Source: Aurantiochytrium sp. KH105 (lineage: Eukaryota; Sar; Bigyra; Thraustochytrida; Thraustochytriidae). Taken from it: 64,000 nt of DNA. Position 1 is the stretch's first letter. Every line of letters begins with the position of its first letter. Below are positions 31,492 through 42,600 of the stretch, in pieces. The stretch covers positions 225,222 to 289,221 of the forward strand of contig BGKB01000075.1 in the NCBI GenBank assembly GCA_003116975.1, read 5' to 3'. Under the pieces are notes generated by a model. The model had not been told where the DNA came from. It did not search any database and saw only the letters and a program-made list of their open reading frames with translations. Both the position numbers and the translations under genes were made by a program.

Positions 31492-32259
31492 CTCGAGACG
31501 CTTCGTTCGCCGCGTGCGCACGATCGCGCGCCGATCTCATCGCTTCTTGCTGACATTGAGAGCGCCTCGCTCTCGCTCGCACACCTCCTGCATGGAGGGG
31601 TCCGCACGGGGTCCTCGGGGTCCGTTGTGGAACACAACCTTAGTTCTAGCGTATACAGTGACCAGACACTAGGATCCTACGGACTCGAAAAGCCTTTTGC
31701 CCGATCCTTTTCTGCGTTCTTTTCCGTTCCGTTCTGTCGACGCGCCGGCGAAGGGTGGAAGCGATACGCGACGGGCGAGGGGTCGTTTGGGTTTACTTTC
31801 ACTTGTGGATCTGGCTGTGCTCGATTGTGAGGTCGTTTGTTTCACTTCTTGGTTTCTTGGGCGGTGGTTGGTGTTATGCCCGCCTCTGGAACGGGGAACT
31901 GCCTGCCCTCCTGAGCTTGAAGCAAGCGAGCAAACAGCCAACGCGCTGCGCTCGGAACCCACGCCTTCCGGCCGCGCGCAAGGCTCGTCTCCGCGCGCCT
32001 CCTGCCTCCCTCCCTCCCTCCGCTCGCTCGCTCGCTCGCTCGCCTGCCCTCTCCCCGCCCGCCGGTACGGCCCGGGCGAGAGAGCGCCGGGTGTTCGTTC
32101 TGTCGAGAGGCGGCACTCGACGGACCCTGTCTGACGCCGAGGAGCAGCGCCAGCCGCCCTCGCGCGCGCACGAGGAAACGCGGGCACGGGCCGCGCCGGC
32201 GGGCAGCGCAGCGCAGCGCGGGCGTGCGGCCCGCTGCGCTCTGGGCTGGAGTCAGGAGC
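31492..32259. promoter_or_regulatory. Divergent upstream region, PTSAP-type and REEP-like genes
   Basis: About 770 bases, GC-rich toward the REEP start, with a GCTC/GCTCG repeat near 32025-32045. Frames on both strands are Arg/Ala-rich shadows without domains. Confidence 0.4.
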
Positions 32260-33801
32260 ATGTCTTCTATGGTGTGCGGCGCGCTGGAGCTCACGGGGGG
32301 ACTGTACGAGAGTTGGCAGAACTTCAAGCTGCTCAAGAAGCGCGAACGCATCAAGGGCGATATTGCGCGATGCGGGGACTCGGAGGAGGTCCTGAACCTT
32401 CTCGTGGAGGCCCGCGAGGCCCAGAACCAGATGCGCGACGTGCTCAAGTTTTGGACAGTCTACGCCTTTCTCATCGTCTTTGAGCTGTACCTTGAGGTGT
32501 TTGTGTTTTGGGTGCCATTTTACTACTCTGTCAAGTTCTTCCTGCTCGTGTGGATCATCGTGGCCAAAGGTGCAAATTCAGTTTTTGACCACGTCGTCGG
32601 CCCTCAGCTCGACAAACGTGCCGCTTACATTGACGGCGTCGCGCTTCCCGCGGTTCAATCGGTAGTCTTGTCAGGTCAAAAGGCTTTCCTCAGCGGTTTT
32701 GTCGCCGCTAGTACCTTTGCTGCTTCCGATGCTCAGCTTGCGGATCTTCAGGACCATCTCGAGGAAATGCAGCGTCGTATTGACACGGAACAAAATCGTA
32801 GGTCTGCCAAGGCTGTTGCACCACCGCTCGACGATATGGATGAAACCGATGACTTTATTGCGTCTCCCGCTAGCCTTGACACCTCGCCAGTCGATGATGC
32901 GTCGGTCAACGTTGGCTTTGTCTCATCATTGACCACAGCAGCAGCTGGATACCTTCCGAGTATCCTTTCGTGGTCCGCCAAAGAGGTCGTGCCATCTCCG
33001 CCAGAGAAGAATGCCAGGAAGAGCAAGCACTTGCCAAGTGCTTCATCCAAAACGTCCTCCTACTCCTCTTCATCATCTTCCTCCTCGTCGTCGTCATCTT
33101 TGTCTTCTTTGCAAGTTCCGAAGAGCAAGTCGAGTAAGTCGAGCAAGGCTTCTTTGAAGCCGCGAGCGTTGAAACGGAATGTAAAGCTAGACGGAATTGA
33201 CACCTCTGCTGGTGCCATGAGCATGGAAGAGGAACGGGCGGGTATCGGAGCAGCGGCAGTCTCTGCTGGCCGTGGTCTTCGCGCCGGAAGCTCGGGCTGG
33301 GTCAAGAGCGCCTTTGATGGCGTTCTTGGACTCACTGCTGGGACGCGGGATGTTTTGCTTGGCAGCAACACTTCCCTTCCTTCCCTTGATCGCGAATCCA
33401 AGTCTGCCGAGAGCGAAGTCGCGGATGCAGACGAGGGTCGAGAAAGCAAAAGAAGTGAAGAATGCTCTCCCAAGGCCACGGCAAAAAGTTCGAGACTTGC
33501 TGCAGCAGCAAAAATGAAGAAGAAATCCAAGACCAAATCGTCTTCTTCTTCTTCATCATCATCCTCTGCTTCGTCCTCTGTTGCGGCTCTGAAACTAGCT
33601 GCGCGTAAGACTGGCCGCCCGCTGTCGGCAACATCCTCACCGTCCTCGTCTTCTCCTCGTGCTCGTCCCCTCGTGGACCCCCTGGCAAAGTACAAGCACG
33701 GCTTTGATGATCTGAGCGACCTCGAAGACAGCGACGATAGTGTTAGGACGCCACAGCTTTCGACTGGTCCAGTCACTCGAGCGCAAGCGAAGCGCAGATA
33801 A
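32260..33801 (+). CDS. TB2/DP1/HVA22 (REEP/Yop1-like) ER-shaping protein with long Ser/Lys tail
   Basis: REEP/HVA22 proteins insert hairpins into the ER membrane and shape tubules; REEP1-4 types also bind microtubules through basic tails. The protein has 513 residues. The TB2/DP1 domain (about 40-130) shows LKFWTVYAFLIVFELYLE, then FYYSVKFFLLVWIIV, the usual paired hydrophobic hairpins, followed by DKRAAYIDG. The remaining 380 residues are disordered, dominated by Ser runs (about 267-282 and 428-440) and Lys/Ser patches, with little similarity to any domain. That tail is much longer than in typical relatives (about 170-260 residues total). The start at 32260 follows a GC-rich leader and precedes the domain by a sensible distance. 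Confidence 0.82.
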   Translation: MSSMVCGALELTGGLYESWQNFKLLKKRERIKGDIARCGDSEEVLNLLVEAREAQNQMRDVLKFWTVYAFLIVFELYLEVFVFWVPFYYSVKFFLLVWIIVAKGANSVFDHVVGPQLDKRAAYIDGVALPAVQSVVLSGQKAFLSGFVAASTFAASDAQLADLQDHLEEMQRRIDTEQNRRSAKAVAPPLDDMDETDDFIASPASLDTSPVDDASVNVGFVSSLTTAAAGYLPSILSWSAKEVVPSPPEKNARKSKHLPSASSKTSSYSSSSSSSSSSSSLSSLQVPKSKSSKSSKASLKPRALKRNVKLDGIDTSAGAMSMEEERAGIGAAAVSAGRGLRAGSSGWVKSAFDGVLGLTAGTRDVLLGSNTSLPSLDRESKSAESEVADADEGRESKRSEECSPKATAKSSRLAAAAKMKKKSKTKSSSSSSSSSSASSSVAALKLAARKTGRPLSATSSPSSSSPRARPLVDPLAKYKHGFDDLSDLEDSDDSVRTPQLSTGPVTRAQAKRR

Positions 33802-34133
33802 TAATAGTACGCAAACACTGTAACCATGTATTGTTCTCTCGGTGGATGTCCACTTGCTTCCGTGGACGAGGCACCATCATGCTAAGACCGCTTCTTTTTT
33901 GTTTCTTTTGTATTACCCAAGCAGACTTATCCTCAGTCTCGTCCGCGCTTTTAGATCGGGCAAATGCGCAACTGGTAATGCACGCATGCGCTTTCCAACG
34001 ATTGATCTCTCCCCCCCCAAATAAAGGACTTATACAAAAGTAGACATCATTCCGTGAAAATGTTGACGAGACGTGCTTGGTTCGTTTATATAATAACCTT
34101 GACGCCCTCGCGATTATTGACCGAGAAGCAGGA
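33802..34133. other. Convergent 3' region
   Basis: 3' UTRs of the REEP-like and exostosin-like genes; no gene seen. Confidence 0.4.
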
Positions 34134-35510
34134 TCAGACTTCCAAAGTGTGTGCTGTGTCATCTTCGTCTACAGGAAGGAAGACGTCTACCGTGAGGGAG
34201 GCCCAGTACTCAAGCGTAAGGCGTCTCTGGACCTCTGGATTGAAAAAGGGCTCCTTCCCAAAACGAGCTTTAATCTCCTGACGCCACTCTGAGAGCTGGT
34301 CGCACGAAGTGAAGCTGTCCCACGAATCCAAAATAATGATGGGAAACTGCTTGTAGAGCCCGTCGAGTGGACTCGATCGCACCACTGGCACCGAGCCAAG
34401 ATTCAGCGCCTCATACACCCGATGCGTGTCAATCCCGTTCCCCTGGGGACAGAACACGAAACCAATGCTTGCATGAGACTTCCAAAGCTCACGTTTTTGC
34501 ACGCGGCCCCGAGGATGACGAACACAAAATCGTCTTCCGTCCAAAACGCTAAGCAGCTTGCCCCGGTCCGCGGAATTCGTTCCGAGTGTGAAGACGGCGA
34601 GGATTCTGTTCTGTTTTGACGACCAATTCAGATTTGCTAGCTTGTTGAGAACGACCTCTTGCCTGGCGGGCGAAATGCGGAGAAGATTCGCTTTCTCCGA
34701 GTCTGTGTGATAATCCATCCCAATGGGAATTGGAGATAGCTTGGCCAAAGCTAATGGCGGCAGACGTGGGCTTGAGCAGGCCGTCTTGATGGCCGCAATT
34801 TTGTCGCAGTGCTCAAAGTCATAATTTTGCGCGAACCAGTGTACCAGTCGTGGATCGAGCACAAACATAGGCAAGGAGGTGGGTATTCGCATTCGGCAGG
34901 AGGCTCGTCCAAACCCAAAGATTTCTGCGGGCCCACAATCCTCCTGACCCGTGACGAGGACAATGCGCGTATCATCAGGAAGCGGAAGGAAAAAGTCACG
35001 AACAAAGTCATCCATCATAGTCATGGGAACGAAGACGCGCGCCATGCGCTGGCCCGAGGCGAGGAAATGGCGCAAAGCTTCCTTGTAATCGTAGATCCCG
35101 CGCTCGCCCTTTCCATAGTACTTGGTCCAGCGCTCGAAGGTGGTCGAGGCGCGATACACAGAGGGCCCAAGTTCGCAGCAAGTCCTCGAGAACTCTCGGA
35201 TCGAGAATTGCCTCACGCCCGGCGAGAGGCCCACACGAGGGTTTTCGGCCAGCGGCAGCCACAGCATTGACGAGAAGCCCGCGTGCATGGGCGTGTGTAT
35301 CGCCGTCGCGTACGTGAGCGTCTTCAGAATGATAAGCGCCAGGGCGATGAGCACGACTCCGCTCAAGAGTCTGCTCGCGCGCTGCAAGCCAGGCGCGCTC
35401 TGCCAGAACACGCGCACGCGCATCACCACCCGGACCACCGGGTCGTCCTCGTGCTCGTGCGCGGCCTCCTCCTCCCCGGCCCGCATCGTCGCCACGCCGA
35501 CGCGAGACAT
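34134..35510 (-). CDS. Exostosin-like (GT47-type) type II membrane glycosyltransferase
   Basis: Golgi-type glycosyltransferase. The 458 residues have a short cytosolic tail, one signal-anchor helix (about 48-62, LLSGVVLIALALIIL) and a lumenal catalytic part. The C-terminal half has the exostosin pattern: PIPIGMDYH (about 290), FCPQGNGIDTHRVYEALNLG (about 365-385) and SVPVVRSSPLDGLYK. The 'CPxGNGxDTHRxxEAL' block is the donor-binding core in this group; RXYLT1-like enzymes share it, so donor and acceptor cannot be named. The frame is open 361 codons further upstream through repetitive GC-rich sequence. I chose the ATG at 35510 because it gives a standard type II layout. Confidence 0.8.
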   Translation of the reverse strand: MSRVGVATMRAGEEEAAHEHEDDPVVRVVMRVRVFWQSAPGLQRASRLLSGVVLIALALIILKTLTYATAIHTPMHAGFSSMLWLPLAENPRVGLSPGVRQFSIREFSRTCCELGPSVYRASTTFERWTKYYGKGERGIYDYKEALRHFLASGQRMARVFVPMTMMDDFVRDFFLPLPDDTRIVLVTGQEDCGPAEIFGFGRASCRMRIPTSLPMFVLDPRLVHWFAQNYDFEHCDKIAAIKTACSSPRLPPLALAKLSPIPIGMDYHTDSEKANLLRISPARQEVVLNKLANLNWSSKQNRILAVFTLGTNSADRGKLLSVLDGRRFCVRHPRGRVQKRELWKSHASIGFVFCPQGNGIDTHRVYEALNLGSVPVVRSSPLDGLYKQFPIIILDSWDSFTSCDQLSEWRQEIKARFGKEPFFNPEVQRRLTLEYWASLTVDVFLPVDEDDTAHTLEV

Positions 35511-36671
35511 CGCGCCGCCGCGCAGCGCCGCGCACGCGCCGCGCACGCGCAGCGCCGCCGCGCAGCGCCGCCGCCGCGCCGCCGCGCCCGGGCCGCCGTC
35601 GCGCCGCTCGAGTTGGGGTTCTGTTATGCTCGTCCGGGCTGCCGGCCTGCCCGAGCCCCGCTGGAGGGCGCTTTTCCCGCCTCGCCCGCGCGCTCGCTCG
35701 CCTCGCGCCTCGCTCGCTCGCACGCAGCCCATGCCGCGCCTCCGGGCCGCGCCGCGCCGCGCCGCGCTGCTGCTCTGCTCCGCTCCGCTCCGCTCCGCGC
35801 GGCGCGGCGCGGCTCGAGGCGGCGCGAGGCGGCGCGAGGCGGCGCGAGGCGGCAAACCGCGTCCAGCTCGAGGCGCGAGAACGAGGCGCGAGAAAGCAGA
35901 AGGTGCGGAGACGGCGATCATTGACGACCATTGGGAGACGCGAGCCGCGCGCGCGAGCGAGGGCGCCGCGGCCGAGGCGGGGGGCGGGAGGCGCAGCGCG
36001 CGTCGCTGCGCGGAGGAGCGCGGCTCGGGGAGGGACGGCGAGCGCCGCAGCTCCCCGGAAGTGGGGCTCCTTTGGAGCCGCGAAAGGGGTGAATGGCCGG
36101 CCGGGTTGGGCACGGCAGTGGCGAGGGTCGTGCGTTGGACGATGACATTGAGGGACAGATGGGGGATGCGGGAGAGAGGAATGCGAGCCCAGACGCGGCG
36201 TCGCGCCCAGACCGAGAGGCCTTGGTGGAGGGCTTGGGCTTGAACATCCATCCATCCACGACGGGTTCCGAGTCTAGCTTCGTGGTATACACGAGTCCGC
36301 TGCGAGGCCAAGGCAAGGGCCTGTGTATGACGGGCCGCCGCACTGGCACTGGCACATGGCATCTTGTCACCGTAACGGCCAAACCAAAGTAGAAGAAGCA
36401 GAAGAAGAAGAAGACCGTCGCGCATGTGTCCCAGCCAGACACGCGCTTGCCGCGCCGCACAGAACAGGAAAAAAAGGGCTGACGGTGGCGCAGCGCGGCG
36501 CGGCGCCCAGCGCTGCCGCGGAGGACGAGCAGGTCTGGCAGTCGGCCCTTCGCTCGGCCCATCGTTCGGCCCGTCGCTGTGTTCAACAAACAACGTGGTC
36601 GGTCACTCCTACGTCCTTTTGCTCGGTCTCGCTCGCTCGGGGCTCGCTTCCTCAGTCTGTAAGTCTACCTG
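35511..36671. promoter_or_regulatory. GC-rich divergent upstream region
   Basis: About 1.2 kb between the exostosin-like gene and the giant membrane protein. Just upstream of the exostosin start is almost pure GC (35512-35590). A tandem GGCGCGAGGC repeat lies at about 35812-35852, and inverted GCGCCGCGC-type sequence could form strong hairpins. A GTAAGT at 36659 could be a donor of a leader intron of the downstream gene. Confidence 0.45.
35812..35852. repeat. Tandem GGCGCGAGGC repeat
   Basis: Four near-identical 10-base units seen directly, in the GC-rich leader of the exostosin-like gene. Confidence 0.8.
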
Positions 36672-39600
36672 ATGCTCCCAGGGGCGGCGTCGCGCCCGGA
36701 CGCGACGCATATGCGTCTGCATCGTCACAGTGCCGCGCAAGATGTGGTCAAAATAGCTCTTGCGCTGCAGCATGGAAAGCATAGGCGAACAACGCGAAGA
36801 CAAGCTGGGCAAAAGCTCGTGGCGCCCGAAACCAGACAGGCCCAAGCCGAGCATCTTGCCGAAGCCTTACATGGCCATAATGTAAGGCAGCTATGGCAAA
36901 TCACGTTCGTTTCGCAGGATTCACTAGAAAACCTCGGTTTCGAAACAGATCTTGCGCGAATCGTGCGTTCCCTTGCCGATGCGTTTCTGCATGAAAATAA
37001 AGACGACGCACAAGACGAGGACGAAGATTCGGTGGAGGAACGACCGCCGACTCGCGCATCAACCGAGCACATGCTTCAAGTCATGTCGAATCTCCGGAAA
37101 AAAAGACGCGTGCATGGCATCTCGCGTCGCATGCAAGTTGCGCTCATGGTTCTCAGTGGTCTCATTCTATCTGGAGGCGTTATTTGCGTCGTCCTAGCAT
37201 CACTCTCAATCCACAATGTTGCTTCCAAGGAAGCATTATGCGCACTTCTTATTGGCGCTGTCATGGCCATCGCCAACGCGGTTGCGCTCTATGGCGCGCA
37301 ACGCGTTCACGATGACATTTTGCGAGAAACAAGGACATGGCACGTAGCGGGGAGACCTCGCGTGGCTCCAACTAGCGCGGTAGTTCCTGTGGGCGCGATT
37401 GTCACAGAAGCAACTGATGGCCTCGAGACCGCAGGGCAACACATCATTCAGCTTGCCGCATACTTGAATGCGTTTCTGATCATCTCAGCGTGTGCTCTCG
37501 CGGCATACTCGCTTTCTGTGTCGACAAAGAGTAGCGGATCTTCGTCTCAGATGATTGCTTCGCGCGATTATCTTCAGGCCACGTCAATCGTTGCCTTGTG
37601 CATGGTGCCATTTCAGGTCGCAAGCATTATTGCCAGCACTCTCATTGTCAGTGTTTATGAGATGGTCCAGAGCTTGGCAGAGGTACTGGCGGTTCTCGTC
37701 GGCGCTGTGGCAGGCGCGCAGGCTGCGGCGTCCATGTGGGTCATCAATCGAGTGCTCGAAACATCTCGCGTGGTCGAAACTGTTCCAATGTGGGCCCCTG
37801 CATTGGTTTTCTCTTGCGACTTGGCGCTGCTCAGTATTTGTGTCCTTTCCTTCTGTGCAGTTTGGTATGAGTCGATACGCATGTTGCGCGCTTCGCGAAT
37901 TCTCGTTGCGGTGGTCGTTCTTCCTCTTTGCGTTGTCCAGGTCGTTAGCCTCGCTAAATTCAATCTGGCTTCTCTCGCCCAAAGTAGCACAAGCTGCTCA
38001 AAACTTATGAACAGCTTGTCGGAAGACTTCTTCGAACAGTCGCTATCGTGCACCAAGTATATCGGAACTGGCTATGTGAGCCAAGGAATCGATGGCTTCC
38101 GCACTGTTGCTGGACCAGGCGAGACCGTCTACTGCGGATCTGGTGCAAGCAACAAAGCACGCGGGGCATTTGTTTGGGAACGAAATCCCGTCGTCTCTGC
38201 GCAAAGCGCCACCGGCTTTGTGGACTACTTTGGGTGTCTCAACTTTGATTGCTGCGACGCCTTTGCAGACGCAGCAGCACAGATTGACGCCCTTCTCTTT
38301 GCCACCGCCATCCTTCTCTTGGTCGTCTGTCTTGCTCTGGTTGCGGCACTTTCCTACGTGCTCGAGCACGCAGCAGAAAACTCAGACACCGCATTTGCGG
38401 ACCTTTTTGAAGAGGCTGTCACCAAGGACCGTAAAGAAGAAGTACCAGAGAAGAAAATGAGATCCACAGCGCGAAAAGACCGCAAGCTCTCACTGCAGCA
38501 TACGCACGCGCCCTATCTGGGTTATGCGTTCGGCTTACTTGTTCTGCTCGTGCTTGTGGGGGTTCTTCTCACCGGATATTCGAGCGTGTCCCAAGTTCTT
38601 GTGGACTATGATGCTTTTGTCGACTTTGCAAACATGCAGCCTACGACCTGTTCGTCCACCAATGTTACTTCCTTCTCCGATGAATGTCCAGCTCCTGGGA
38701 TATGCACCATGCTTGTCAAAGAGTGCTGCATCAATGGCATTCGGGATGGGCCCGAGGCTGGCACCGATTGTGGTACTTCTTGCGGGGTGCTTTGCGAGAA
38801 TGGTCAAACCTGTGCGCTGAATTCTGATTGTGTTACGGGTTGCTGCGACATCAGCTCAGGAACTTGCACACTTTGCAGTCTCTCCAGCGATGGGGAATTT
38901 CCACCCCTGACATGCTCGAACGGCGTGCAAGACGGTCATGAAACCTGCGTTGACGGCGGAGGCGATGATTGCGTTGCCATTGATTGCGATATTGAAGATA
39001 TCGACGATGCCTCACTCGAAACGCAATGTCGATATCGGGGTCAGCAGTGTGCTATCGTAGGCAGTCTTTGTGGTCTTGGTGAGGGCTGTGCCCGAGATGC
39101 AGACTGTCAAACTGGCCTTCTTTGTGGGTCAGATCGCACGTGCATCTCCACCACGACCACCGGTCTTGCCATTCGCGCCACGGGTCTGAACATCACAGCA
39201 TATCACGAGGCCTTGCAAGCGAGCACAGCGACGCAAACTCGGGGGCTTGGAAAATCATGCGACACTAGCAGTCAGTGCTCGACACTCAATTGCGCCTCAC
39301 CATCGTGTCGCACGACGCGTGATACGGGTCCGCCTCTGGCCCGTAACTCCCCCTGCGTCTTTCCATTCAGGTACGAAGGGGTTTTGCACACGACCTGCAT
39401 CGATGCCGAGGAAGCGACTCCGGCAAATTGGAGCTATTTTGTCAACCTGCGCACGACCTCGGATACCAAAACAAATGAGACGGGCCAGCGAACCTACTGG
39501 TGTGCGACAGAGTATTCGTACGAGCCGGACGCGAATCCAGACGCCTGGGGATTTTGCAATTGCGGCGCGGAGGACCTCAATGATATACATGTCTGCACAC

Positions 39601-42600
39601 CCTATCTACTCGACTTCTACGTATCTCCTCCTGCGCAGTGCAACGAAACGTGCGGAGAAGACTGTGCTCTCATCGGATTTCCTCTTTGCGCCAATGGGGC
39701 GAATTGCAGTCTCGATCGCGATTGTGACAGCAACTATTGCTTCGAGGGCTCATGCATCTCCTGCGGGGATAAAATTTTGAACGGCCTCGAATCCGACGTT
39801 GACTGCGGCGGATCTGCTTGTGCGCCTTGTGCAGACAATGCCACATGTACAGAAGACGCTGACTGCGAAAGCAAAATGTGCGAGGACGGACGGTGTATCT
39901 CGTGCGTTGACGGAGTACAAAATGGCCAAGAAACATGCGTGGATGGCGGTGGCGCAGCTTGTTCGCGCCAAGGGTTCCTTTGCCCCCCTCTCGAGTCCTG
40001 CGAGACGGCGGCAGATTGCGCACTGCAACTCGGAGCGCCAGCTACTTGCAGCCCAGACCTTTTGCGCTGCGAGGGTCTTCAGGATGGAGCGCAAACAGGA
40101 ACAGAAACGGACATAGACTGCGGTGGATACGATTCAGGTGCTCCCAAGTGTGCTTTGAACAAGACATGCGAGTTTCATTTCGACTGCTTGACAGGCTTAT
40201 GCGGAGAAGATAAGCGGTGCATTGTCTCGAACAAGACAATTCTATCAGTCTGTGATGCGGCCAACGCAAGTACGTCCGAAGTATGTGGAGGAAAATGCGC
40301 CCCTTGGAACGTCCTTTGCGAACCAGGAACTCTCGTTGGTGTTGGGGAGGGTGATGCTTGCTCGACTGGCGTGGAGCTCGATGGTATCTGCGCCTTTGCA
40401 TCGAATCTTACGTTCTCCTCTGCCATTCAGTCTTCGGCCATCATCGAGGAAGACTTGTGCTTTAATGGTGTCGCTGATCTTCTCGAATCCGACGTTGATT
40501 GTGGGTATCCGTGTCGGCGCCTGTGCCCCGTCGACAATCTATGTCGGAATCACAGCGATTGTCAAACGAATTTTTGCAATGGAAACACCGGCGTTTGCAG
40601 CAGCCTTTCGAGCGGGGCTTTCGTTCCATGCCTACTTCCAGACGGAGAGCAGAACGCGTGGGAATCTGATGTCGACTGTGGCGGCGAGTGTTCCGTTTTT
40701 GGCATTACTTGTGGAGATGGTTCCACGTGCACGCACGACCGCGACTGCACGTCCGATCGCTGTACCAATGGACTCTGTGTGAGCTGCGAGAATGGAATTC
40801 AAGACGGAAGCGAAACGGGCATCGACTGTGGGGGCGACACGTGCGACCTCTGTTCGATTGGCCAAGGCTGCTCGACTGGCTTGGACTGCGCAGGATTTCC
40901 GCTATATGCGAGCTGTAGCAACGGCACCTGTACAAGTCCAGCATGCGAAGACCTTTTATCAGAGAGCGACCTGGAGCAAGCGTGCGACGGCATCATGGCA
41001 ATCTCTCTTGGATTGCTAAACGATGTGGTCAGCGCGCAGGGACGCTGCACGGCTTTGGCAGACGCAGCGCCTTTCATTGGCGCCACTTCTCGTGGCTCGC
41101 CGCTTTGTCCAGCGCCCACGACCTGTACTGAAGTTAGCGTTGCTCTGACAGTTCCGCGCTGGGCCAACGTGACTTGGAACTCGACCATGACGATAGCAGC
41201 AAGCTATCTCGAAACGGAGCTAGGGCATTTGAGCGATGATGGGACCACCCGAACATACCGTTTGCAAGGCCCACTCGAAATTTTGCGCACGGCGTTAGCG
41301 CTGGCCAGCGTGTGCACACAGGACGACAATCAGCAGGCGGCAAGCACACTCAGTGTTGCACTCACCTTGGAAAGTGTGGACGAGCCTTGCATGATCGTTG
41401 CACCAGAGGAAACTGTCATTTCAGTTCGACTGGCCGAGAATCACCCAAAGTACACGGTCAAGGCAAGCATCTACATACTTTCTGGATCTTCGTCGAGCCC
41501 TGCCGATGAGCTCCCCGTCACTGTCCAGTTGCGCAACGCTTGTTTCGACGATGCATCTTGCGACTTGGATGCTGTCGGGTCCGAGATTTCTGGAGTCGTG
41601 CAAAATGGTAAACTCAGTGTCGAGACGCAGGTATCGACGATCTCTGCGCGCAAGGGTAATTTCGCGTTGTCTTTTCAGGGATTCGCGTCTAGCGAGAATC
41701 GCCGCAAATATCTGAATCAGACTACTTCCACGACGATTGACTTCGGAACTGTGTACTTGCAAAGCACGACCGTCATGCCGACCAGTTTCCCGACAAAGGA
41801 ACCGACAATGCACCCAACTCAGTATCCAACTCGAGTTCCAACTTTGGAACCGACAGTTTCTCCAACAAAGACCCCGACACAAGCCCCTGTGACGCCTGCA
41901 CCGACGCGATCACCATCGGCAGATCCGACAACAAAGGCGCCAACCTTTGCACCCACAAATTCTCCAACCTTGACTCCGACACAGAGCCCCACCTCGGATC
42001 CCACACAGAGACCAACAGATGCACCGACTCTAAGCCCGACGCTGCACCCAACTGATTCTCCGACAGACTTTCCAACAGAGTTCCCAACGGACAGTCCAAC
42101 GCTGTCGCCGACAGCATCCCCGACCAAGAGTCCCACGGAGAATCCGACGTCAGCACCAACGCTGACCCCAACAACATCGCCAACTGAGGCACCAACACTG
42201 TCACCGACCGCGACACCAACGCAGGCCCCGACAGAGACTCCTACGCTTTTTCCAACAGCGCATCCGACGCAAGCTCCCTCGCCCAAGCCCACCAATGCGC
42301 CAGTAATCGGGACACCAGCGCCAACGGATCCTACTGTAGCTCCAACCCAGTCTCCGACAGAGTCACCAACCAACGATCCTACAGAAAATCCTACAAGCAC
42401 ACCAACAAAGTCTCCAACAGAATCTCCGACCGCAAAACCTACAATGGCGCCGACCGTGAGGCCGAGTTCGCAGGCACCAACATCAGCCCCCTCAGATACA
42501 CCAATGACGGCATTTCCGACAACTGCACCAACGATGACTCCAACAAATGCGCCGACCCTCGATCTGACGCCCAAACCAACCGTCACGCCGACTCTGCGTC

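Noticed and set aside
35511-36593. 361-codon upstream extension of the exostosin-like frame
   Set aside because: Arg/Ala/Pro-rich translation of GC-rich repeats; a short start gives a normal type II membrane protein.
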